Shown: piece by piece, positions 1 to 5,159 of the stretch
Numbering within the stretch: the first letter of the stretch is position 1
Layout of the letters: each line of letters begins with the position of its first letter
NCBI GenBank assembly: GCA_017618435.1
Contig: JAFZUH010000049.1
Coordinates: 1 to 5,159, forward strand
Length of the DNA stretch: 5,159 nucleotides
Direction: 5' to 3'
Origin: Bacteroidales bacterium
Lineage (GTDB): Bacteria; Bacteroidota; Bacteroidia; Bacteroidales; WCHB1-69
Translations under genes and position numbers: made by a program
The notes under the pieces: generated by a model
Databases searched by the model: none
What the model was told of the DNA's origin: nothing
What the model saw: the letters and a program-made list of their open reading frames with translations, nothing else

Positions 1-331
1 CATCGGCATAATTTGTAGCAACATTCCACAAAATCGGAAGAGCCCAATCCAATTTGCTCTTATCTTTCAACCGCAAAATGGTATAAGCATAACGATATTG
101 AACTGCCAAACTGGAAGAATCTTTTTCAAATGCTTTTCGATATTGTTCATTGGCAGATAAAATATCTCTAATGTCCGCAGAAGTATTGGCCATCATTTTA
201 TCCCCTGCTTCTACATAAGTTTTCACTGAATTGGGATAATTTGTCATCATATCGTTTTGAGCATAAGACAAAGATACCCACATACACAATCCTACGATTG
301 CCATCAACCTATAAATTCCTTTTCCTATCAT
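1..331 (-). CDS. Exported TPR-like protein, N-terminal part (runs off left edge)
   Basis: This frame opens with ATG at 331 and stays open for 110 codons to the window edge, so the C-terminal part is missing. Residues 1-24 form a clear signal peptide: positive start (MIGKGIYR), hydrophobic core, and a likely signal peptidase I site after SYA, before QN. Cys16 is preceded by Leu and does not make a good lipobox, so I favour a soluble periplasmic or outer-membrane-associated protein over a lipoprotein. The mature part, from about residue 45, is helical and TPR-like, with A-NEQYRKAF followed by a Y-rich helix (AVQYRYAYTIL) and then ALPILWNVATNYAD. In Bacteroidota such a beginning often belongs to proteins with TPR, PD40/WD40-like and OmpA domains (PorE-like), but none of the later domains is visible here, so that name is only a guess. 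The gene lies 26 bases after a tRNA on the same strand, with no terminator between. Exported start: fairly sure; function: unknown. Confidence 0.8.
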   Translation of the reverse strand, partial: MIGKGIYRLMAIVGLCMWVSLSYAQNDMMTNYPNSVKTYVEAGDKMMANTSADIRDILSANEQYRKAFEKDSSSLAVQYRYAYTILRLKDKSKLDWALPILWNVATNYAD

Positions 332-357
332 AATTGTGTTTATATTTAATGATTTAG

Positions 358-430
358 AGCCTCTCAAGGGACTTGAACCCTCGACCCACGCATTACGAAT
401 GCGTTGCTCTACCGACTGAGCTAAAGAGGC
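358..430 (-). tRNA. tRNA-Thr (anticodon CGU)
   Basis: Read on the minus strand, this folds into a complete cloverleaf. The acceptor stem is GCCTCTT with GAGAGGC (one G-U pair). The D arm is GCTC/GAGC with an AGTCGGTA loop. The anticodon stem ACGCA/TGCGT is perfect, with loop TTCGTAA giving anticodon CGT (reads ACG, threonine). The variable loop is GGGTC, and the T arm is GAGGG/CCCTT around TTCAAGT. The base at 358 is the discriminator (U). The next bases are CTAAATC, so the CCA end is not encoded and must be added by tRNA nucleotidyltransferase. A candidate promoter lies just upstream, and an exported-protein gene starts 26 bases beyond the 3' end on the same strand. Confidence 0.97.
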
Positions 431-438
431 TTTTTTTG

Positions 439-473
439 CAAAGTACAAAAATACAACATTTTTTCTTACAAAA
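439..473 (-). promoter_or_regulatory. Candidate Bacteroidota-type promoter of tRNA-Thr
   Basis: On the minus strand TACTTTG at 445-439 matches the Bacteroidota -7 box (TAnnTTTG, here with three T in total before G) apart from one T. A TTTTG at 473-469 could serve as the -33 element, with a 23-base spacer, which is at the long end of what is accepted. Initiation a few bases after the box would fall about 3-5 bases before the mature tRNA 5' end, a sensible position. The -33 element reaches to within two bases of the recQ stop codon. The spacing and the one mismatch keep this tentative; the tRNA could also be processed from read-through of recQ. Confidence 0.4.
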
Positions 474-474
474 T

Positions 475-2376
475 CTATTTTTTTTGATATTTTTTTTCTT
501 TTGTCAAACCAATTGTTTCTTTTGACAACAAATCTCGCAAAACAGAGATAATCAAATCACTTTTTTGAGGTATTTTTTCTAACAAATCCTCAAGCGACAA
601 ACTCTCTTCTTGAAGATATTTTAATATCTGATTTTCAATATTTTCATATATATTTTCGGGAATATAATCAGCCCGTAAATGCAAACAGGCATCACAATGT
701 TCACAATTGTCGGATTTTTTTTCTCCAAAATATTCCAACAACAAGCGGCTGCGACACTTGTTGGTAGATTGTACATAATTAAAAACCGCTGCCAATCTTT
801 TTTGGGCAACTTCTTTTCTTGTTTTATAGTATTCCTGATTGACAGGCAAATGTTTGCTTGTCGGGCGGGAAGACAAAAAAACAAGTTTCGGCATATTTGT
901 TTGCGGATAATAAGCAATAACCTTAAAAACCGCCAATTTATGCAAAATTTGTATTATTTTTTCTATCGGTTGCTCACTTCTTTGGGACAAGACCTCCTCA
1001 TTTATCGCTACATAGGAAGAAAACAAACCCGAATAGGAACGCAACAATAATTTTACAAAATCCTCATATTGTTGATGTTTTTCCAGAAAAAAATCCAACT
1101 CTTTGTTGTTCAACAATATATTTACTTTTGAACTTTCAGCAGCATTTTCTTCTATCGCCAACAAACCGGATTGTTGCAGAAAAACAAGTGCATAATGCAC
1201 CAACAATGGAGATATTTGGACATCTTGTGCAAATTGTAACATATCAAAATCAAAAACCTTGCCCTCATCTTCCCCAACAGGTATTTGAAAATAACTGCAT
1301 AATTTGTCATAAACCTGTACAATGGTCGGTATGGGAGGAAATGAATTTTGGTAATTTTTTTCCAAATCGACCAAATCCGCATTTTCATATAACAAAACAG
1401 CGTATGCAGGTTTTTCGTCTCTGCCTGCCCTGCCCGCCTCTTGAAAATAGGCTTCCAAATTATCGGGAATATCAATATGTATCACCACCCGAACATCAGG
1501 TTTGTCTATTCCCATACCAAAAGCATTGGTGGCAACAATGATTCGTGTTTTGTTGTTTTTCCATGCCTCTTGTTTGCACTCCCTGCTTGCCATATCCAAA
1601 CCGGCATGATAAAAATCAGCGGAAATGCCATGTTGATTTAACAATTTTGCCGTTTCCACCGTTTTTTTCCGACTACGCACATAGACAATTCCCGTACCTT
1701 CTATTTTGTTGATAATCTGCAATAAACGTTTTGTCTTATTTTCTTCTTTAAAAACAAAATACGTCAAATTCGGACGGGCGAAACTTTTTTGAAAAACATT
1801 GTTTTTCCTGAATTTCAATTTTTGTTGAATATCCAGCACAACTTCGGGCGTTGCAGTTGCCGTTAAAGCCAATACCGGAGTTTGAGGGGACAGAAGTTGT
1901 CTAAAATCGGCGATTTCCAGATATGGAGGTCTGAAATCGTAGCCCCATTGCGAAATACAATGCGATTCGTCTATCGCCAATAGGGAAACGTTCATTTTTT
2001 GTACAATATTTTGTAACAATTCCGTTTTCAGCCTTTCTGGCGAAAGATACAAAAATTTAAGTTCCCCTTGCTCGCACCGCCTTAATATGCTTTCTATTTC
2101 TTTAAAAGTCAAACCTGTATAAATGGCTTCCGCCGGAATATTTTTTTGTTTCAGATTTTCCACTTGGTCTTTCATCAAGGCGATAAGCGGAGAAACAACA
2201 ATGCACATGCCCTCCATAGCCATAGCAGGCACCTGAAAACAAATGGATTTGCCGCCACCTGTAGGCAACAATGCCAAAGTGTCTTTGCCTTCCAAAACAG
2301 AACGGATAATTTCCTCCTGCAGGGAACGGAAAGAATCATATCCCCAATATTGTTTTAATATTTTGTGAATATCCAT
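475..2376 (-). CDS. recQ: RecQ-family ATP-dependent DNA helicase, HRDC-less, with extended C-terminal region
   Basis: A 3'-5' superfamily 2 DNA helicase acting in recombination and repair of stalled forks. Numbering from ATG 2376 (633 residues), the motifs are all intact: motif 0 (GYDSFRSLQ, 12-20), Walker A (TGGGKS, 39-44), Walker B as DESH (136-139) followed by the RecQ aromatic-rich loop (ISQWGYDFRPPY, 141-152), motif III TATAT (172-176), motif V (ATNAFGMGIDKPDV, 282-295) and motif VI (QEAGRAGRD, 312-320). The RecQ zinc site is Cys541, Cys558, Cys561 and Cys564. It lies about 220 residues after motif VI, against roughly 60 in E. coli RecQ, so about 150 residues of winged-helix-like, helical sequence are inserted; I recall this layout from Bacteroidota RecQs of about 630 residues. 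The 70-residue tail after the zinc site is short and lysine-rich and shows no HRDC domain. A TTG two codons upstream (2382) is in frame, but I chose ATG because no ribosome-binding sequence favours the TTG. The gene begins 30 bases after the PHP gene and may share its transcript. Confidence 0.95.
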   Translation of the reverse strand: MDIHKILKQYWGYDSFRSLQEEIIRSVLEGKDTLALLPTGGGKSICFQVPAMAMEGMCIVVSPLIALMKDQVENLKQKNIPAEAIYTGLTFKEIESILRRCEQGELKFLYLSPERLKTELLQNIVQKMNVSLLAIDESHCISQWGYDFRPPYLEIADFRQLLSPQTPVLALTATATPEVVLDIQQKLKFRKNNVFQKSFARPNLTYFVFKEENKTKRLLQIINKIEGTGIVYVRSRKKTVETAKLLNQHGISADFYHAGLDMASRECKQEAWKNNKTRIIVATNAFGMGIDKPDVRVVIHIDIPDNLEAYFQEAGRAGRDEKPAYAVLLYENADLVDLEKNYQNSFPPIPTIVQVYDKLCSYFQIPVGEDEGKVFDFDMLQFAQDVQISPLLVHYALVFLQQSGLLAIEENAAESSKVNILLNNKELDFFLEKHQQYEDFVKLLLRSYSGLFSSYVAINEEVLSQRSEQPIEKIIQILHKLAVFKVIAYYPQTNMPKLVFLSSRPTSKHLPVNQEYYKTRKEVAQKRLAAVFNYVQSTNKCRSRLLLEYFGEKKSDNCEHCDACLHLRADYIPENIYENIENQILKYLQEESLSLEDLLEKIPQKSDLIISVLRDLLSKETIGLTKEKKYQKK

Positions 2377-2406
2377 TTGCAAATTGACGAAATTGAACTT
2401 GGGAAG

Positions 2407-3162
2407 TTATTTTTCCACAAATTCTTTCAGCAAAATATTTCGTCCGTCTTCTTCTATAAAGGCTTTTCTTATCTCTTCAAAAGACGGATGTTCTATATTG
2501 AAATAGCAATATGTCGTACCTATTTGATTGGTGTAATGGGCATCTGAACTCTGAATAAAAGTTTTGTTTTTCAAATATCGGTTACGAAGCAAATAATCTG
2601 TTTTTGTGGCTCTGATAGACAATTCCACCCCATCAATTTTGAGGTCAAAAGGAATAAAACCCAATTGGCTGGGTACACTGGTTTTGGGTTTGTCTATATG
2701 GGCAGGAATAAACAAACCATTTAAACTATGTACTTTTTTTTCTATTTCTTCCAACGATTGGTCTATTGCTGCCGGCAAAAATTTAGGTTCTTCATAAATG
2801 ATATTTGCTTCTTTGTCTATTTGTACCTGATAACCGAACTTATCGGTATCATTCCAAATATCCTGCATATATTTCTGCAAATAGTCATCAAAAATCTGTA
2901 GGGTTTCGTCTGTTTCAAAGAAAGCCAAACAATGAGCCTCTTCTTTTGTTGTAACCTCCGCACCGCCCAACACAAATATTCCGCATTGTTGGGCATAATA
3001 TTTTGCCAAAGAAACATGTTTTGTTGTATTATGGTCTGTTATGCCGATTATTGACAATTGTTTTTCTTTGGCAATCCTAACAATTTCATCGGGTGTCATA
3101 TCTAAATCCCCACACGGCGACAACAGTGTGTGAATATGTAAATCGGCACGAAAAGAATTCAT
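2407..3162 (-). CDS. PHP-domain metal-dependent phosphoesterase of the hydrogenase-associated cluster
   Basis: A 251-residue single-domain PHP protein, probably cytoplasmic (no signal peptide or membrane segment). PHP enzymes are TIM-like barrels that use two or three metal ions to hydrolyse phosphoesters. The expected ligands are visible: the first motif DLHIHT gives His9 and His11, Asp19 follows in the SPCGDLDMTP segment, ITDHN gives Asp43 and His44, then Glu69, His77, PAHID gives His155, and SSDAH gives Asp207 and His209. An intact metal site suggests an active enzyme. The SPCGDL...MTP signature resembles the PHP subfamily I know from [FeFe]-hydrogenase gene clusters. The substrate cannot be read from the sequence: relatives include histidinol phosphatase, RNase AM-like 5' exonucleases and nucleotide phosphatases. 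The start codon overlaps the stop of the DRTGG gene (TAATG), so the two are likely translated together. An inferred role is to remove phosphate from a signalling protein or small molecule in the same module. Confidence 0.92.
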   Translation of the reverse strand: MNSFRADLHIHTLLSPCGDLDMTPDEIVRIAKEKQLSIIGITDHNTTKHVSLAKYYAQQCGIFVLGGAEVTTKEEAHCLAFFETDETLQIFDDYLQKYMQDIWNDTDKFGYQVQIDKEANIIYEEPKFLPAAIDQSLEEIEKKVHSLNGLFIPAHIDKPKTSVPSQLGFIPFDLKIDGVELSIRATKTDYLLRNRYLKNKTFIQSSDAHYTNQIGTTYCYFNIEHPSFEEIRKAFIEEDGRNILLKEFVEK

Positions 3163-3164
3163 TA
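3160..3164 (-). promoter_or_regulatory. TAATG stop-start overlap coupling the DRTGG and PHP genes
   Basis: On the minus strand the bases 3164-3160 read TAATG: the TAA stop of the DRTGG gene shares its last A with the ATG of the PHP gene. No Shine-Dalgarno sequence stands before this ATG (upstream bases read TTCAATAAACCAA-like, A/T-rich), so re-initiation by the terminating ribosome is the simplest way the PHP protein is made. It implies near-fixed production of the two proteins and fixes the PHP start. Confidence 0.8.
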
Positions 3165-3497
3165 TTGGTTCAATAAATTGAAAATTTTGGCAGAAATTTC
3201 AAATTCATCTTCATCGGTTCCCAATATAGGAATATTTTCTTCATTACTTTGATTGATGGTTTCTTCTTCAGGTTTATAACCTTTAACCAAAACAATTGCC
3301 GCCAATTCTTTCAATGTTGCAATTGCCATTACATTTTTATGGGTTTGCAATGTTATCCAAATATGAGACGCTTCAGCATTGCCCATCACGTCGCTCAACA
3401 AATCACCGGTATAACCGCCAATTATTTCATTTTGTAGTCCGTTTGCTCCCGAGAAAACTTTAAAATTCAGTTTTTCAACAACTTCTTTTACTGTCAT
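3162..3497 (-). CDS. Small DRTGG-domain protein of the hydrogenase-associated cluster
   Basis: A 111-residue protein consisting of one DRTGG-type domain (the fold seen in the HPr kinase N-terminal region and in some phosphotransacetylases; ligand unknown). The recognisable pieces are MTVKEVVEKLN at the start, the GGYTGDLLSDVMGNA stretch near residues 27-41, HIWITLQTHKNVMAIA near 45-60, LAAIVLVKGYKPEEETI near 65-81, and NIPILGTDEDEFEISAKI at the end. The GDLLSDVM and WITLQTH stretches are what I associate with the stand-alone DRTGG proteins beside [FeFe] hydrogenases, not with HPr kinase itself; there is no kinase domain. The literal five-residue DRTGG string is absent, as is common in the family. 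ATG 3497 is preferred; an in-frame TTG at 3503 would add two residues. It lies 43 bases after the hydrogenase-like gene and overlaps the PHP gene by one base. It is likely a ligand-binding or regulatory partner; the ligand is unknown. Confidence 0.85.
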   Translation of the reverse strand: MTVKEVVEKLNFKVFSGANGLQNEIIGGYTGDLLSDVMGNAEASHIWITLQTHKNVMAIATLKELAAIVLVKGYKPEEETINQSNEENIPILGTDEDEFEISAKIFNLLNQ

Positions 3498-3540
3498 ATT
3501 CAATCAAAATTATATGCTATTTACAAAAATTATTTATTCT

Positions 3541-4938
3541 TTAGGGTTTGTCCACTTCTATTTCATCTCTGATTTCATGAACTAGATTTTTATCCAATTT
3601 TCCTACTCCCCAAGTTTGTTTCATCAAATCTATCGATTCGGGCAAGCCCAATTTATCATTCTGTTGAAGAATTTTTTGTACAAAAATACATTTTTTTATA
3701 TCTGCATTGTTTTGTACAATATCTTCTGCCAAGGATTGACAAGACGGAGAACCGCAAATGCCACAATCGACTTGAGGCAAAAGATTGTTTATTTCGTTGA
3801 TTCTTTTCATCTTTTTCATCGCTTCTACCATATTGTCATCTAATTTCACAATAGAACGGGGTTCTACTTTTCCATTAAGCAAACAATTGGCTTCGATATA
3901 ATCAGCATATTTTTCCCAGTCTACATTTTCCACACTATTGGGAGTGGTTCTACGAGCCCTTTTATTGGCCCTGTCTGTTGTCATAAACTTGTTGCCGGCA
4001 CACAACACACCTCCGGCACAACTTTGATAACATGCACGAAGTTCCAAAAAATCAATATCTTCTATACTTTCGTTTTCAACTTTTTCCAAAAATTCTATCA
4101 CATTATTGATTTGATCTATCGCCATTTTGTGGGGTGTATCCACAATGCGGACTTCACCTGTTGTCAATGACCAATAAAGCGATTGTTTGGACATTTGCAC
4201 AAAATTTTCCTCATCATTGTCTTTGGCAAATGAATTTTGTTTTATTTCCTTATAAATTCTATTATAAAGATAATCCATATTAATAACCCCGCTTATCAAA
4301 GATTCTTCATCGGTTGCTGGGCTTTTTATTCCGGCTATTTTTGCAGCACAAGGAGTGATATAAAAAATACCTACTTCGGAAAACGGAATGCCTTTGTCTT
4401 CAAATATCTTTTTGATATACATCGCCGTAGCGTCCATAGGCGGCTTTATCAGCATAATATTATCCACCAATGTCGGGAAACGGACTTGTATCAATCTCAC
4501 AATAGCGGGACAAAAAGAAGATATAACGGGTTTTTCTTCACTTCTGGCAATATATTCATTATAAGGTTTTACCAAACAATCCACAGAATTTTCTGTTTCA
4601 TAAACATGAGTAAAACCAATAGAAAGCAATGCTTTGTATATTTCAGGATAAGTAACTTTATCGGGAAATTGAGCCGTAAAAACAGAAGGCATCAAGGCTA
4701 TTCTGTATTTGTAATTGTATATTTTTTCAAAATCATCTTGTTTTACGCTAATGGCTCCGTATGGACAAGTACGGAAACATTCTCCACAATCAATACAACG
4801 ATTGGGATTCAATTCTGCCTTGCCGTCTATTACACGAATGGCTTGTGTCGGACATTTCATCATACAATGCGAACACCCCATACAAAGGTCATTGCGAAAT
4901 TCCAAGGCATGATAAAATGTTTCTTCTTTTGTTTTCAT
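3541..4938 (-). CDS. Putative sensory [FeFe]-hydrogenase-like protein (HydS-like) with ferredoxin and RnfB-type Fe-S domains
   Basis: A 465-residue cytoplasmic iron-sulfur protein. Residues 15-65 are a two-cluster bacterial ferredoxin domain (Cys19, 22, 25, 29 and Cys48, 51, 54, 58). Residues about 80-350 are an iron-only hydrogenase large-subunit domain. L1 is SSFCPA with Cys143, L2 is TPCAAK with Cys197 and Lys200, and L3 is ELRACYQSCAGG with Cys303 and Cys307. These four cysteines match the ligands of the [4Fe-4S] half of the H-cluster. Compared with catalytic enzymes, the proton-relay cysteine before the L1 ligand is Phe142, the L2 methionine is Thr195 and the L3 methionine is Arg301. Residues 390-420 form a C-x2-C-x4-C-x16-C Fe-S domain (Cys392, 395, 400, 417) like that of RnfB and CdhE. 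No PAS domain is present. The gene follows the HATPase by 34 bases and precedes the DRTGG gene. The family placement is firm; a sensor role is inferred from the altered motifs and neighbours, and whether it carries a diiron site is unknown. Confidence 0.92.
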   Translation of the reverse strand: MKTKEETFYHALEFRNDLCMGCSHCMMKCPTQAIRVIDGKAELNPNRCIDCGECFRTCPYGAISVKQDDFEKIYNYKYRIALMPSVFTAQFPDKVTYPEIYKALLSIGFTHVYETENSVDCLVKPYNEYIARSEEKPVISSFCPAIVRLIQVRFPTLVDNIMLIKPPMDATAMYIKKIFEDKGIPFSEVGIFYITPCAAKIAGIKSPATDEESLISGVINMDYLYNRIYKEIKQNSFAKDNDEENFVQMSKQSLYWSLTTGEVRIVDTPHKMAIDQINNVIEFLEKVENESIEDIDFLELRACYQSCAGGVLCAGNKFMTTDRANKRARRTTPNSVENVDWEKYADYIEANCLLNGKVEPRSIVKLDDNMVEAMKKMKRINEINNLLPQVDCGICGSPSCQSLAEDIVQNNADIKKCIFVQKILQQNDKLGLPESIDLMKQTWGVGKLDKNLVHEIRDEIEVDKP

Positions 4939-4972
4939 AGGCTTTGATTTTAAAGTTATTCAATTACAATGA

Positions 4973-5159
4973 CTATCGTAATTTATTGTAAAATTCCACC
5001 GTAGTACCCACCCCCACCGTGCTTGTGATGGACATTCTATCGGTGTTATTTTTGATATTAGGCAAACCCATACCTGCACCAAAACCCATTTCTCTAACCG
5101 AAGGGGAAGCGGTAGAGTAGCCCATTTCCATGGCTTTGTCTATATCAGGAATACCGGGA
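4973..5159 (-). CDS. RsbW-like HATPase (anti-sigma factor/serine kinase type), C-terminal part (runs off right edge)
   Basis: Sixty-one codons and a TAG stop (4975-4973) are visible; the start and the N-terminal half lie beyond the right edge. The fragment opens with PGIPDIDKAM, the end of the GHKL G1 box (usually D-x-GPGI), and contains the G2 box GFGAGMGL, followed by PNIKN and the closing strand STVGVGTTVEF. These are the ATP-lid and C-terminal strands of the histidine-kinase-like ATPase fold. The short ending directly after the last strand, and the GYSTAS...REMGFGAGMGL pattern, fit anti-sigma regulatory factor/serine-threonine kinase proteins of the RsbW/SpoIIAB type, not a full sensor histidine kinase. 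The N box with the catalytic Glu/Asn is outside the window, so activity cannot be judged. It sits 34 bases before the hydrogenase-like gene, and in known clusters such an ATPase accompanies the HydS, DRTGG and PHP proteins. An inferred role is phosphorylating, or binding, a partner in response to the Fe-S sensor. Confidence 0.88.
   Translation of the reverse strand, partial: PGIPDIDKAMEMGYSTASPSVREMGFGAGMGLPNIKNNTDRMSITSTVGVGTTVEFYNKLR

Noticed and set aside
280..290. Lipobox around Cys16 of the exported protein
   Set aside because: The residue before the cysteine is Leu, which is unusual for signal peptidase II, and a good signal peptidase I site (SYA before QN) follows eight residues later.
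431..474. Terminator between recQ and the tRNA
   Set aside because: The minus strand here is A/T-rich with short T and A runs, but I find no stable inverted repeat; the sequence is better read as a tRNA promoter region.
679..1050. Plus-strand open frame of 123 codons
   Set aside because: It lies wholly inside recQ on the opposite strand, and its translation is low-complexity, rich in F, Q, R and C, with no recognisable motif. The other plus-strand frames under recQ, PHP, DRTGG and the hydrogenase-like gene, including the long one at 4237-4947, have the same character.
2377..2382. TTG at 2382 as the recQ start, two codons before the ATG
   Set aside because: No ribosome-binding sequence supports it, and the ATG at 2376 gives a normal RecQ N-terminus.
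3498..3503. TTG at 3503 as the DRTGG start, two codons before the ATG
   Set aside because: The ATG at 3497 gives the typical MTVKEVV beginning, and nothing favours the TTG.
3505..3512. TAATTTTG on the minus strand before the DRTGG gene, a full match to the -7 box TAnnTTTG
   Set aside because: No TTG/TTTG element sits 17-23 bases upstream; the nearest (3529-3524) leaves an 11-base spacer. Such a match is common in A/T-rich gaps, and the gap fits an operon.
4951..4958. TAACTTTA on the minus strand between the HATPase and hydrogenase-like genes as a promoter
   Set aside because: It lacks the final G of the -7 box and has no convincing -33 element in a 34-base gap, so it is best read as intergenic sequence within an operon.

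Overview
The window looks like a low-GC Bacteroidota chromosome, probably an anaerobic Bacteroidales-like organism. Four things point that way: start codons lack recognisable Shine-Dalgarno sequences, a Bacteroidota-type -7 box (TAnnTTTG) sits before the tRNA, the tRNA does not encode its CCA end, and the RecQ has an architecture I associate with this phylum. The assignment is inferred from the sequence, not from a search. Every supported gene is on the minus strand, so transcription runs from high to low coordinates.

Layout in transcription order. The C-terminal end of an RsbW-like HATPase (anti-sigma factor/serine kinase type) enters from the right edge (4973-5159). It is followed by a 465-residue iron-sulfur protein with an [FeFe]-hydrogenase H-cluster domain of the putative sensory (HydS-like) type (3541-4938), a small DRTGG-domain protein (3162-3497) and a PHP-domain metallophosphoesterase (2407-3162). 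The last two overlap by one base in a TAATG junction. A RecQ-family helicase (475-2376) follows after 30 bases, then tRNA-Thr(CGU) (358-430) with a candidate promoter of its own. The beginning of an exported TPR-like protein (1-331) runs off the left edge.

The most interesting unit is the HATPase / HydS-like / DRTGG / PHP block. The spacing is short (34 bases, 43 bases, overlap), which suggests one transcript, and these four families are known to me as neighbours of [FeFe] hydrogenases in Firmicutes and Thermotogae. The hydrogenase-like protein keeps all four cysteines expected to hold the [4Fe-4S] part of the H-cluster. It has lost the proton-relay cysteine and both conserved H-cluster methionines, and it carries ferredoxin-type clusters at one end and an RnfB/CdhE-type Fe-S domain at the other. 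A reasonable inference is a hydrogen- or redox-sensing module that signals through the kinase, DRTGG and PHP proteins, not a bulk H2-metabolising enzyme. Neither the catalytic hydrogenase nor the HydEFG maturases are in the window, so this is untested. recQ at the end of the block looks like a housekeeping gene that shares the strand and perhaps the transcript.

There is no gene-free stretch above 300 bases. I see no mobile element, CRISPR array, convincing hairpin terminator or riboswitch.
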